From the NCBI GenBank assembly GCA_944392155.1, contig CALXVR010000017.1, positions 1 through 36,816 of the forward strand: a stretch of DNA of 36,816 nt. Reading direction: 5' to 3'. The translations under genes and the position numbers were made by a program. Numbering within the stretch: position 1 is the first letter of the stretch; every line of letters starts with the position of its first letter. Positions 1 through 8,068 of the stretch are shown piece after piece. Below the pieces are notes generated by a model. That model ran no database searches and was not told where the DNA came from. It worked only from the letters and a program-made list of their open reading frames with translations. Origin of the DNA: an uncultured Alphaproteobacteria bacterium (lineage in GTDB: Bacteria > Pseudomonadota > Alphaproteobacteria > RF32 > CAG-239).

Positions 1-123
1 GGTATTTTAAAACAAAAACTTGCCGAGATGTCTCTTACATCTGCCGTTAAAGAAATGGTTGCTTCTTATGGTTTGAATAAAAACGATATTTATGATTTGG
101 CTTTGAAACTCAAAAATGAATAA
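1..123 (+). CDS. rsmI: RsmI C-terminal end (16S rRNA 2'-O-methyltransferase), partial
   Basis: Only the last 40 codons are inside the window; the frame is open from base 1 to a TAA at 121-123. The tail contains SLTSAVKEMVASYG followed by NDIYDLAL, which resembles the C-terminal helical region of RsmI (pattern S-L-K-x-A-V-x-x-V, then a helix that starts R/N-x-x-x-Y-x-x-A-L). RsmI methylates the 2'-OH of C1402 in 16S rRNA. The yraN start codon overlaps the end of this gene, and rsmI-yraN is a common gene pair, which supports the call. The catalytic domain lies outside the window. Confidence 0.72.
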   Translation, partial: GILKQKLAEMSLTSAVKEMVASYGLNKNDIYDLALKLKNE

Positions 124-466
124 TTATCACTCAGGACATTGGGCTGAATTTTTAGCGCGAAATTTATTTAGGCTAAAAGGGTATCGAATCCTTGCCTCAA
201 ATTATATTACGGGCAAAGGAACTAATGCCGGAGAAGTTGATTTTGTGGCAAGAAAAGGCAAAACTTTGGTCTTTGTCGAGGTCAAAAAGCGCTCAACACT
301 TGAAAAAGCAGCCTATGCCTTATCTGAATTACAAAAGCAACGAATCCGCAAAGGTGCGGAAGCTTTTCTGAAAAAGCACCCGCAATATTGCTCCCATGAT
401 ATTCGTTTCGATGCAGTTTTGGTTAAGCTTCCCTTCTCTCTTTTGCACCTGAAAAACGCTTTTTAA
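116..466 (+). CDS. yraN: YraN family (UPF0102) endonuclease-like protein
   Basis: A protein of 116 residues, the usual size for UPF0102. The restriction-endonuclease-like core is visible: GEVDFVARKGKTLVFVEVKKR (residues about 39-59) gives the E-x-D ... E-V-K metal-site pattern. The N-terminal pattern G-x-x-A-E-x-x-A-x-x-x-L-x-x-x-G-Y is also typical. The ATG at 116 overlaps the rsmI stop by 8 bases, so the two are probably translationally coupled. It converges on cvpA with one base between the stop codons and no visible terminator. The biological role of YraN is not well established; the fold call is solid, the function is not. Confidence 0.9.
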   Translation: MNNYHSGHWAEFLARNLFRLKGYRILASNYITGKGTNAGEVDFVARKGKTLVFVEVKKRSTLEKAAYALSELQKQRIRKGAEAFLKKHPQYCSHDIRFDAVLVKLPFSLLHLKNAF

Positions 467-467
467 C

Positions 468-1217
468 TTATTCTACCGTGTTTTCAATCAATCTATCCAG
501 ATTGTTGCGTTCGTAGTTGTTGTAGCCTTCAAATTCTTCTTTTATTTTTTGAAGTTTCTTTTTATCGTCACGCATTTTCTCAATTTGCGGCTGAGCTAAT
601 TTTTCAAACAAGGCATCAACATCACTTTTATCTTTATTGGTTTCCTTTTTAGCTTTTTCCTCGGATTTCTTCTCTTTTTCATCTTCATCTGAGGTTAGAC
701 CGACTTCTGATGTCTTTTCCTTAATGGCATCTAAAGTATCTTTAGGTATTAGCTTTTCTATCGGCTCGGCGAAATTGCCCGCTATCTGAAAATATTTTGA
801 TTTCTTAAGCAGCTCCGGCTGAGATTTGACCGGCATCATCCAGCTGATGAGAATATACATCAACACAACCAGCAAAAAGGCTCTGACAACGCCGAAAAAC
901 AAGCCAAGCATTCTATCTAAGCCGCTTAATTTGCTGGTGCGAATCTTACCAACAACTCCGGCTGTGGTGTAAATCCAGATAATCATAAAAACAATGATTA
1001 TCAGCGATGCCGTTACAACCCCTGACATCCAGCCGCTTTCAATATATTTCATCATATAAGGATTCAAGACCGGCAAAAGATAAATAACGGACGCGCCCGC
1101 TAAAACCCAGCCTACGATTGATAATACCTCTTTTACCAAACCTCGCCCTAAAGCTATGAGTGCTGAGACAGCGACGATAATTAAGATTGCGATATCCAGA
1201 TTATTTAGCTCTTGCAT
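468..1217 (-). CDS. cvpA: CvpA family membrane protein
   Basis: 249 residues. The first 125 contain four hydrophobic stretches (about 8-24, 34-52, 65-87 and 103-127), the CvpA/colicin V production architecture, with the family-typical start LDIAILIIVAVSALIALGRG and a conserved G-x-x-x-E-x-x-S-I-x-x-W. The C-terminal part (about 170-249) is very rich in Lys and Glu and likely forms a cytoplasmic coiled coil; this tail is longer than in E. coli CvpA. It is the last gene of a leftward operon, 11 bases after radA. The radA-cvpA order is common in Alphaproteobacteria. The molecular function is unclear; the family has been linked to envelope homeostasis and biofilm. Confidence 0.9.
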   Translation of the reverse strand: MQELNNLDIAILIIVAVSALIALGRGLVKEVLSIVGWVLAGASVIYLLPVLNPYMMKYIESGWMSGVVTASLIIIVFMIIWIYTTAGVVGKIRTSKLSGLDRMLGLFFGVVRAFLLVVLMYILISWMMPVKSQPELLKKSKYFQIAGNFAEPIEKLIPKDTLDAIKEKTSEVGLTSDEDEKEKKSEEKAKKETNKDKSDVDALFEKLAQPQIEKMRDDKKKLQKIKEEFEGYNNYERNNLDRLIENTVE

Positions 1218-1228
1218 TTCTTGTTTCC

Positions 1229-2602
1229 TTAGTTAAACCAATTTATAAGGCGTTGAACATTGCCTATTTCATGAATTAACATTTCGTGATTATTAAGTTT
1301 TTTATCTTTTTTATAACTTGCCGGCATTATGGCACTGGCAAAGCCCAGTTTATGCGCTTCTTTTAGGCGAGAATTTGGCTGACTGACGGCTCTGATTTCG
1401 CCTGAAAGACCTATTTCTCCAAAGATTACGGTATCTGCCGGCAATGGTTTGTTGGTCATCGATGAAATAACAGCCATAGCAACAGCTAAATCCGCTGCCG
1501 GTTCAGAAATTTTGAGTCCGCCGGCAATATTCAAATAAATATCCTGAGAGCTTAAATTCATGCCGCAACGTGCCTCCAAAACAGCCAAAACCATAGCTAA
1601 CCGATTGGAATCCCAGCCAACAACAGCGCGTTTGGGGCTGGCATAACTCGTTGGACTTACCAAGGCCTGAATTTCTACCAAAACAGGTCTGGAACCTTCT
1701 ATTCCGGCAAATACGCAAGAGCCTGATATGTTACCTTGTCTTTCAGCCAAAAACAGTGCCGATGGGTTTTCAACCTCTACCAGACCTTTGTCCTGCATTT
1801 CAAAAACACCGATTTCATCCGTTGCACCATAGCGGTTCTTAACCGCACGCAAAATACGGAAATGGTGCCCTCTCTCGCCCTCAAAATACAAAACGGTATC
1901 TACCATATGCTCTAAAACACGGGGACCTGCTATCGCTCCTTGTTTGGTAACATGACCAACCAAAAAGAGCACAAAACCTTTTTTCTTGGCTAATTTAATC
2001 AGTTCATAAGCGCAAGCTCTTACCTGCGCTACGCTGCCGGGGGTGGACTCAACTTCTTCCAGATACATGGTTTGAATTGAATCAATAATAACAACGGCGG
2101 CATCGGACTTATTCAAGGTTTCAATTATGTCTTTGACATCTGTTGTTGAAGCCAGCTTGACCGGAGATTGTTCTAAGCCCAATCTTTTGGCGCGAATCCG
2201 CACTTGGTCTATGGCTTCTTCACCGGAAATATAATAACACTCGGGATGTGTCGGTGCGTTGGCAACACTGGCACATACTTGCAACAGCAACGTAGATTTT
2301 CCGATACCGGGGTCACCGCCAACCAAAATGGCTGAGCCCGGAACCAAGCCGCCGCCTGAAACACGGTCTAACTCTTTTATTCCGGTAGGAATCCGGCTCA
2401 AGGCTGTTTCTTCGCCGCTCAGAGCAACAAATTCCAACATTTTGCCTTTCTTTTTAGCCGGAAGGTTGGAAAAACCTTCGCCTCCAACCTTTTCTTCCAC
2501 AATGGTATTCCATTCACCGCAAGCGTCACATTTGCCTTGCCATTTTGGATATACGCTGCCGCAATTTTGGCAGACAAATTCGCTTCCGCCTTTCTTGGCC
2601 AT
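1229..2602 (-). CDS. radA: DNA repair protein RadA (Sms)
   Basis: 457 residues, normal RadA length. Domains in order: an N-terminal zinc finger with Cys11, Cys14, Cys25, Cys28; a RecA-like ATPase with Walker A GGDPGIGKST (95-104) and a VVIIDSIQT Walker B; the RadA-specific KNRYG motif (about 255-259; KNRFG in most bacteria); and a Lon-protease-like C-terminal domain (about 285-457) without the catalytic Ser-Lys pair. RadA processes recombination intermediates and drives branch migration. It starts 1 base after the mlaF stop, so translation is probably coupled. The ATG start is followed directly by the zinc finger as in other RadA proteins. Confidence 0.97.
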   Translation of the reverse strand: MAKKGGSEFVCQNCGSVYPKWQGKCDACGEWNTIVEEKVGGEGFSNLPAKKKGKMLEFVALSGEETALSRIPTGIKELDRVSGGGLVPGSAILVGGDPGIGKSTLLLQVCASVANAPTHPECYYISGEEAIDQVRIRAKRLGLEQSPVKLASTTDVKDIIETLNKSDAAVVIIDSIQTMYLEEVESTPGSVAQVRACAYELIKLAKKKGFVLFLVGHVTKQGAIAGPRVLEHMVDTVLYFEGERGHHFRILRAVKNRYGATDEIGVFEMQDKGLVEVENPSALFLAERQGNISGSCVFAGIEGSRPVLVEIQALVSPTSYASPKRAVVGWDSNRLAMVLAVLEARCGMNLSSQDIYLNIAGGLKISEPAADLAVAMAVISSMTNKPLPADTVIFGEIGLSGEIRAVSQPNSRLKEAHKLGFASAIMPASYKKDKKLNNHEMLIHEIGNVQRLINWFN

Positions 2603-2603
2603 T

Positions 2604-3368
2604 TTAGACCTCCACTTTTATCGGACCTTGCGAACAGCCGTTGATAAACTGACAAACATAGGGATTATCGGTTTTTTCCATTTCTTTGACCGTGCCGCAC
2701 CAAATGATTTTGCCTTTGTAAAGCATAGCTATTCTGTCTGCAATTTTGCGCGCTGAAGCCATATCATGCGTAATGGTTAAAGCTGTTGCGCCAAGACCGC
2801 GCGCCGATTCAATAATCAAATCATTAATTACGTCGGCCATAATCGGATCCAAACCTGTGGTCGGCTCATCAAAAAAGATTATTTCCGGTTTGGTGGCAAT
2901 TGCTCTAGCCAGACTTACGCGTTTTTGCATACCACCGGAAAGTTCGCTCGGTGACAAATCTGCAACATCGGGAGCCAAACCAACCTGACGCAGTACGCGT
3001 ATGGCTTCATTCTTGGCGTCTTTGCGGTTCCATTTTTGATTCTCAATCAAGCCGAAAGCAACATTTTCCCAAACACTTAAGCTGTCAAATAAGGCTCCTC
3101 CTTGAAACAACATTCCCATTTTGGCGTGCATAGCATCACGAATCTCATCGTCCGCATTATTTATCTCTATGCCGTCAACCTTAATGGAGCCGCTGTCAGG
3201 GCTCAACAAGCCTTGAATGCATTTAATCAAAACAGATTTTCCTGTTCCGGAACCACCGATAACAACCAGAGATTCACCTTTTTTTATCTCTAAATCAACA
3301 CCGTCCAAAACAACTTTTTTTCCAAAAGCTTTGTGCAGATTTTTGACTTGTATTTTATATTCGCTCAT
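2604..3368 (-). CDS. mlaF: ABC transporter ATP-binding protein, MlaF-type
   Basis: 254 residues with all ABC ATPase signatures: Walker A GGSGTGKS (38-45), signature LSGGM (about 143-147) and Walker B IIFFDEPTTGLDP. The wording 'LSGGMQKRVSLARAIA' and 'DEPTTGLDPIMADVI' is characteristic of the MlaF/Ttg2A lipid-transport group rather than of sugar or peptide importers. It pairs with the permease directly upstream (19-base gap). MlaFE moves phospholipids between the inner and outer membranes. No MlaD (MCE) or MlaB gene is next to it here, so the periplasmic partner must be elsewhere in the genome or absent. Confidence 0.92.
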   Translation of the reverse strand: MSEYKIQVKNLHKAFGKKVVLDGVDLEIKKGESLVVIGGSGTGKSVLIKCIQGLLSPDSGSIKVDGIEINNADDEIRDAMHAKMGMLFQGGALFDSLSVWENVAFGLIENQKWNRKDAKNEAIRVLRQVGLAPDVADLSPSELSGGMQKRVSLARAIATKPEIIFFDEPTTGLDPIMADVINDLIIESARGLGATALTITHDMASARKIADRIAMLYKGKIIWCGTVKEMEKTDNPYVCQFINGCSQGPIKVEV

Positions 3369-3387
3369 AAATTTTCTCCACTTAAGC

Positions 3388-4179
3388 TTATTTTGAAAAC
3401 AGAAGTTCGGTAATGACGTAGTTGAAAATCAGGATAAGAATTGATGCCGAAACAACAGCATTCGTTGTTGCCTCACCAACACCTTGCGCGCCGCCGCGAG
3501 ATTTATATCCATTGTAGCAGCCCATAATGGCAATGATGAAACCAAAGACACAAGCTTTGACAACACCGGTAATAATATCCAAACTCTCCAAACCATTGAT
3601 GGTGGAATTGATGTAGTTAGCCGGATTGAAACCCAGCTTATAAACAGCAACGATAAAACCACCGAAAATACCGATGACGTCACCAATCAAAACCAACAAA
3701 GGCAAAACAAAAATACTGGCTAGTACACGAGGTGCAACCAGATACTTAAACGGGTTGGTTGAGAGGGTTACCAAAGCATCAATCTGCTCAGTTACGCGCA
3801 TTGTACCAATCTCGGCAGCCATTGCGGCACCGATACGACCGGCAACCATCAAGCCGGAAAATACAGGCGCAAGCTCACGCGTTACGGAAATCAGAACAAC
3901 GGAAGCAACAGCACTTTCCGCACCATAGCTTGAAAAACCAGAATAAGTCTGCAAAGCAATTACCATACCGGCAAAAATCGTAGTCAGAGCCACAACTGGC
4001 AAAGAATAGAAACCGATGTCTATCATTTGTTTGCCCAACAATTTAAGATAAAAAGGCGGCGTAAGACTATGATATACGGATTTGGCTATAAAAATAGAAA
4101 GCTCACCTAAACCTGCTACAAAACGAACCAACGGTTTACCGAGCTTCCGTAAAAAGTTTTCGATATAATTTCCTGCCAT
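3388..4179 (-). CDS. mlaE: MlaE-type lipid ABC transporter permease
   Basis: 263 residues, typical of the MlaE/YrbE family. It has an N-terminal amphipathic stretch and then five to six hydrophobic segments. The family-defining stretch 'LVAGRIGAAMAAEIGTMRVT' with 'EQIDAL' (about residues 110-135) is present and identifies MlaE with little doubt. It is an inner-membrane permease that works with MlaF in retrograde or anterograde phospholipid transport. It follows hprK by 62 bases with no terminator visible, so it may share that transcript. Confidence 0.94.
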   Translation of the reverse strand: MAGNYIENFLRKLGKPLVRFVAGLGELSIFIAKSVYHSLTPPFYLKLLGKQMIDIGFYSLPVVALTTIFAGMVIALQTYSGFSSYGAESAVASVVLISVTRELAPVFSGLMVAGRIGAAMAAEIGTMRVTEQIDALVTLSTNPFKYLVAPRVLASIFVLPLLVLIGDVIGIFGGFIVAVYKLGFNPANYINSTINGLESLDIITGVVKACVFGFIIAIMGCYNGYKSRGGAQGVGEATTNAVVSASILILIFNYVITELLFSK

Positions 4180-4241
4180 GGATTTTTCTTTCGTTTAATT
4201 AAAGTCTTTAATTGGCGTTTATTTTAGGTTAAGAACCCAAA

Positions 4242-4664
4242 TTAATCAAGCAAACTATCCATTTTTATAACAATCTTCTCCGGAGCAGAATCCTCGAAAG
4301 CAAAGAGCTTTAACACAGGAAGTTTTATACCTTCAAGCTCTGTAAAATGCTCTTCCGGCATGCGCTCTACTTCTTTAGGGTCTTTTGTTAACTCAACACA
4401 TAAAATAACACTACCTTCTTTATCAAAAGGCATTTTTTGAATACCTATACCCCTTATCTCCAGCAATCCACTAATATTTTTCGGCGCAAAAGCTTTTAAG
4501 CCGCCGTCTTTTGCCTCAATATCGGTTCTGTCATCGGCAATTAATTTGGCTCCATAGCGCATTATCAATCGTAAAGCCAAATCAGACTTTCCGCTTCCCG
4601 ACACGCCCGTCAGCAAAACAGCCTTGCCTTTGTAGTTGAGAGAGGTGGCGTAAATATTTTGCAT
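4242..4664 (-). CDS. hprK: HPr kinase/phosphorylase, short alphaproteobacterial form
   Basis: 140 residues, about half the length of Firmicute HprK; it consists only of the catalytic domain. Seen: P-loop GVSGSGKS (20-27), the ADDR stretch (43-46), and the HprK signature LEIRGIGI (68-75). Alphaproteobacterial HprK proteins are known to lack the N-terminal domain in this way, so the shortness is not a truncation. The enzyme phosphorylates a serine of HPr in the regulatory PTS-Ntr system. Neither ptsH nor a PTS EIIA gene is in this window, nor the ChvG/ChvI two-component genes often found beside it. It begins 1 base after the tsaE stop. Confidence 0.9.
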   Translation of the reverse strand: MQNIYATSLNYKGKAVLLTGVSGSGKSDLALRLIMRYGAKLIADDRTDIEAKDGGLKAFAPKNISGLLEIRGIGIQKMPFDKEGSVILCVELTKDPKEVERMPEEHFTELEGIKLPVLKLFAFEDSAPEKIVIKMDSLLD

Positions 4665-4665
4665 T

Positions 4666-5124
4666 TTATAAACTCAAATCTTGCAAACGCGATATTTTTT
4701 CGGCGGAGGTTGAAGTTATACTTATCTTCCGCCCTTCCGGATGAGCAGATATCTGAATGGAAAAGCAGTTTTTGGGCAAATAGCCGCCCATTTTTTCCGG
4801 CCACTCAATTAAGCAAACACCTTCATAAAGGGCTTCCTCCATACCTAACTCGAAAATTTCATCCGGAGATTTCAAACGATACAAATCGAAATGGTAAATT
4901 TCAAAATTCGGAGCTTCATAACTCTGAACCAAAGTAAAGGTTGGGCTGGGGACTTCTTCTGCCTTAGTTAAGCTTTGAATAAAACCTCTGGCGAAAACGC
5001 TTTTTCCCATACCTAAGGTACCGTAAAGAGCAAAGGTATCGCCCGCCTTAGCAAGACGTGCTAATTGCGTTGCAAGCTTAATCGTTTCATCCTCGCTATG
5101 GCAGATGATTGTTCTTTTTTCCAT
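4666..5124 (-). CDS. tsaE: tRNA threonylcarbamoyladenosine biosynthesis ATPase TsaE
   Basis: 152 residues, the normal length. Walker A GTLGMGKS (35-42), then 'VPSPTFTLVQSY' and 'HFDLYRL', then 'LIEWPE': the TsaE series of motifs in the correct order. The usual Walker A of this family is G-D-L-G-A-G-K-T/S; here Thr and Met replace Asp and Ala, a mild variation. TsaE works with TsaB and TsaD to make t6A37 in ANN-decoding tRNAs; tsaB is in this window at about 30.3-30.9 kb, tsaD is not. It lies 8 bases after the thermonuclease-like gene. Confidence 0.95.
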   Translation of the reverse strand: MEKRTIICHSEDETIKLATQLARLAKAGDTFALYGTLGMGKSVFARGFIQSLTKAEEVPSPTFTLVQSYEAPNFEIYHFDLYRLKSPDEIFELGMEEALYEGVCLIEWPEKMGGYLPKNCFSIQISAHPEGRKISITSTSAEKISRLQDLSL

Positions 5125-5132
5125 AAATACTC

Positions 5133-6110
5133 CTAGAGATCAAGAATGCCTTTCCGTTTTGTTTTGGGCTTTATGACCTTTATTTTCGGCTTTTTACCCT
5201 GCATCTCGCGCCAATCCCAAGGCATATAAAAACGACCTTGCCACAAACCTCTTTTGTTGGCTTGAGCCTGACGCTCATAGGGAACATAAATATCCGTATA
5301 TTTTTGGTTGGCAACAGCCCATCCGGCATTAACAAGGGCAGCGCCCAAATCATATTGCCCAAGAGAACATGTTCCGACCATGTTGCCCTTTGAGTCTTGC
5401 TGCATTACACGACATTCAAGTTCATTACTCGTAATCCAATTTTTTAACCACATGGCCGCTTCTTTACCGCAATTATACGACCGCCCTTGGTTATCGGCGC
5501 AAGTTTGGTTTGCTTCGGGAGCATCAATGCCATATAGTTTAAAATAACGACCTTGAAGTTCCAGCGTATCGCCGTTAATTACTCTGGCAGAACTATATAT
5601 TGCAGGAAAATTATTGGGATTAAACGCGGGGGCAGCATCTTCACCACCACCCCATGAGTTCATGAATTTTTGAAAAGCATTCTTTTGCGGTTGAGGTGCT
5701 CTTTGTTGCTGGTTCTGAGAACCGACCTCTGTCGAAAAATTTTCACCTAAAGCCGGCGCATATGCGGTTCCTTCAATCATTACTATATTGTTTTGCTGAG
5801 ATTGGCGCGCATTTCCCTGCATCCCCATAAAGCTTCGTAAAGATTGTCCGACACCGCCGATGCCATTATTAAAGCCACCGATAGCATATACAATGAAAGC
5901 TAATATTGAACCAACTACCAAAAAGGATGGTAAACATCCCATAGCTCTCCATGCCATTTTTCCAAAAATATAGAGCACGACAAGCCCTATTATTAATCCG
6001 ATAAAGCCAGTGCCTTGTAATAACAAATTACTGCTTTGAGTTCCACTTCCGCCAATAAAAATCAGAATCAAAGCGCCAAGACCTAAAAGTGCCTTTTTCA
6101 GAAAAACCAT
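5133..6110 (-). CDS. Membrane-anchored thermonuclease (SNase)-like protein, active site changed
   Basis: 325 residues. The N-terminus has three hydrophobic segments (about 6-22, 34-50 and 60-80), then a Gln/Asn/Pro-rich linker (about 95-168), then a staphylococcal-nuclease domain (about 170-300). The fold markers are clear: 'VINGDTLEL' (Asp181 equals SNase Asp21) and 'YGIDAPE' (Asp196 and Glu199 equal Asp40 and Glu43). Aligned by eye, SNase Arg35 is Lys191 and SNase Arg87 (in D-x-x-G-R) is Asn243 (D-S-K-G-N). Loss of both catalytic arginines suggests weak or no nuclease activity. It is first in the leftward operon with tsaE, with its own candidate promoter at 6142-6170. The topology relative to the periplasm is not resolved. 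Confidence 0.82.
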   Translation of the reverse strand: MVFLKKALLGLGALILIFIGGSGTQSSNLLLQGTGFIGLIIGLVVLYIFGKMAWRAMGCLPSFLVVGSILAFIVYAIGGFNNGIGGVGQSLRSFMGMQGNARQSQQNNIVMIEGTAYAPALGENFSTEVGSQNQQQRAPQPQKNAFQKFMNSWGGGEDAAPAFNPNNFPAIYSSARVINGDTLELQGRYFKLYGIDAPEANQTCADNQGRSYNCGKEAAMWLKNWITSNELECRVMQQDSKGNMVGTCSLGQYDLGAALVNAGWAVANQKYTDIYVPYERQAQANKRGLWQGRFYMPWDWREMQGKKPKIKVIKPKTKRKGILDL

Positions 6111-6141
6111 GATGTAACATTCCTCTTGTTTATCTTACAAC

Positions 6142-6170
6142 ATTAGAGCACAGGAATTTTATTTTTCCAA
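6142..6170 (-). promoter_or_regulatory. Candidate sigma70 promoter for the thermonuclease-tsaE-hprK-mla-radA operon
   Basis: On the minus strand: -35 TTGGAA (6165-6170), a 17-base spacer, and -10 TCTAAT (6142-6147) preceded by TGC, an extended -10. It is 32 bases upstream of the start codon at 6110, just after the parB terminator, so a new transcript is expected to begin here. Found by eye only. Confidence 0.45.
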
Positions 6171-6233
6171 GATTTTTTTGTTTCACTCTTTTTTTAGAGT
6201 TTACAGATAAGGCCTTAATAAGGAGTAAAGATA

Positions 6234-6267
6234 AAAAAAGAAACTCCTTTTTCGGAGTTTCTTTTTT
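6234..6267 (-). terminator. Rho-independent terminator of the rsmG-parA-parB operon
   Basis: A perfect 14-bp stem (6234-6247 with 6254-6267) with a 6-base loop; the outer part is A-rich on one side and T-rich on the other, so it can work in both directions. It begins 2 bases after the parB stop codon. Confidence 0.9.
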
Positions 6268-6269
6268 GT

Positions 6270-7295
6270 TTAGTCAATTATCTTCATTGTGAACTTTTCG
6301 TTTGTCTGCGATGAAGTTTCGCTTTGCGGCGCAGGAATCATTCCGGTTTTGCGTTTTTGTTCCAAAATATCAATAATCATATCAAGCTCGGCAGCAGACG
6401 CATATTGCAAAACAACTTTTCCTCCGCCTTGCTTACTCGGTGAAATTTTGATGCGAAGTCCAAGGTTTTTATTTAAATCCTTTTCTATCTCCACAATATC
6501 TTCATCTTTGGCTTTTTTGGGTTCTTTGGGTTCAGGATTTTTTTGTTTAGCAACAAGTTCCTCAACCTGACGAACATTTAAATCTTTAGCAATTATCTGT
6601 TTGGCTAAAGCTTCAGCATTATCCAAACCAACCAAAGCTCTGGCATGACCGGCTGATAATTTTCCTTCACGAACCATTACTTTTACCGAATCGGGCAAGG
6701 ATAACAGACGTAATGTATTTGCAACGTGACTGCGTGATTTTCCGACAATTTGCGCTAAGGCTTCTTGCGTGTGTGAAAACTCATCTATCAATCGCTGAAA
6801 ACCCTCAGCCTCTTCTATGGCTGATAAATTTTCACGCAAAAGATTTTCGACTAACGCGACTTCCAGAACCTCTTTGTCGTCCATCTCTTTGACAATTACC
6901 GGAACGGACTTCAGTCCGGCAAGTTTTGATGCACGCCAACGGCGTTCACCGGCGATTATCTCATATTTGTCACCTTTGCGACGAACCAATAAAGGCTGTA
7001 AAACGCCTTTTTCTTTAATTGATTCAACCAAAGCATTGAGCGCTTCTTCGTCAAAATCCTTTCGCGGTTGGAACGGGCTTGGATAAAGAGAATCTATAGC
7101 AACAGTATCATCGGCAGATTGAACGGTTTGGGTCGGTGTATCATTCAAAGCTTCATCTAAGTTAAATTCGCTATCCCCCAATAAGGCTCCCAAACCACGA
7201 CCTAAGCTCTTTCTTTTGCCGTTATGTGATGTCTCTTCGTGTTTGGGCGTATCACTCAAAATATCTAAATCATCCAAATTTGAATTTTCTAACAT
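6270..7295 (-). CDS. parB: Chromosome partitioning protein ParB
   Basis: 341 residues. N-terminal 'GRGLGALL' motif (about 31-38) that contacts ParA, the ParB/Srx domain with 'YPSPFQPRKDF' and the CTP-binding 'GERRWRASKLAG' (box II), a helix-turn-helix with 'TQEALAQIVGKSRSHVAN', and a C-terminal dimerisation domain after a Lys/Glu-rich linker. ParB is a CTP-dependent clamp that loads at parS and spreads. Three parS-type sites are visible nearby (8656, 11215, 14057). The start overlaps the end of parA by 7 bases. This is a chromosomal, origin-linked ParB, judged by context and parS sequence. Confidence 0.97.
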   Translation of the reverse strand: MLENSNLDDLDILSDTPKHEETSHNGKRKSLGRGLGALLGDSEFNLDEALNDTPTQTVQSADDTVAIDSLYPSPFQPRKDFDEEALNALVESIKEKGVLQPLLVRRKGDKYEIIAGERRWRASKLAGLKSVPVIVKEMDDKEVLEVALVENLLRENLSAIEEAEGFQRLIDEFSHTQEALAQIVGKSRSHVANTLRLLSLPDSVKVMVREGKLSAGHARALVGLDNAEALAKQIIAKDLNVRQVEELVAKQKNPEPKEPKKAKDEDIVEIEKDLNKNLGLRIKISPSKQGGGKVVLQYASAAELDMIIDILEQKRKTGMIPAPQSETSSQTNEKFTMKIID

Positions 7296-8068
7296 GCCAA
7301 TAATTCCTTCTCTCTTTTCAATACTTCGCCTGTTAAGCTAATATAGGCCTGTGAGCCCGGGCATCTGAAATCATAAATTAATACGGGTTTACCATGTGAG
7401 GGCGCCTCGGATACTCTTACATTTCTCGGAATAACTGTTTGGTATACCTTTTTTCCAAAAAAGTTTCTGACATCATCCTCAACCATCTGAGATAAATTGT
7501 TTCTTTTGTCATACATTGTCAGTACAACGCCTTGCAGCTCTAATTTTGGATTAAAGGCACGTTTAATCTGGTTAATATTGCGAATCAAATCCGTAATGCC
7601 TTCAAGCGCCAAAAATTCACATTGAAGAGGCACAATGACGGCATCTGCGGCAACCAGTGCATTAATTGTTACCAAACTCAATGACGGAGGACAATCTATC
7701 AAAACATAGTCATAATTTATGACATCATTTCCTAATGCTTTGCGTAAAGCAAATTCCCTATGCTCTACATCAACCAACTCTACTTCGGCGCCAGCTAAAT
7801 CTGCTGATGACGGTACGAGAGAAAAATTAGGTATCTCTGTCCATACCACTGCTTCATTAATTCTTTTTTCGCCAAGAAGAACTTCGTAAGAAGATGCCAT
7901 TCTGCCGGTCTTATTAATTCCCATTGAAGTTGTGGCGTTGCCCTGAGGATCAAGGTCAATTACCAAAACTTTTTTTCCGGCAGCAGCCATTGCGGTTGCC
8001 ACATTAACCGTGGTGGTGGTTTTGCCAACACCGCCTTTACGATTTGCTATAGCAATTATTCTTGGCAT
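7289..8068 (-). CDS. parA: Chromosome partitioning ATPase ParA (Soj family)
   Basis: 259 residues. The deviant Walker A NRKGGVGKTTTTVN is at residues 8-21 with the signature Lys at the start of the loop, Walker B-like 'YDYVLIDCPPSL', and 'VIVPLQCEFLALEG'. This is the short chromosomal ParA type without an N-terminal DNA-binding extension. It binds DNA non-specifically as an ATP dimer and moves ParB-parS complexes, and thus origins, to the poles. Its start codon shares a base with the rsmG stop (8068), so the three genes form one coupled operon. Confidence 0.97.
   Translation of the reverse strand: MPRIIAIANRKGGVGKTTTTVNVATAMAAAGKKVLVIDLDPQGNATTSMGINKTGRMASSYEVLLGEKRINEAVVWTEIPNFSLVPSSADLAGAEVELVDVEHREFALRKALGNDVINYDYVLIDCPPSLSLVTINALVAADAVIVPLQCEFLALEGITDLIRNINQIKRAFNPKLELQGVVLTMYDKRNNLSQMVEDDVRNFFGKKVYQTVIPRNVRVSEAPSHGKPVLIYDFRCPGSQAYISLTGEVLKREKELLAC

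Noticed and set aside
4242..4664. hprK as a truncated pseudogene
   Set aside because: Short HprK of about 140-150 residues without the N-terminal domain is normal in Alphaproteobacteria, and all catalytic motifs are present.
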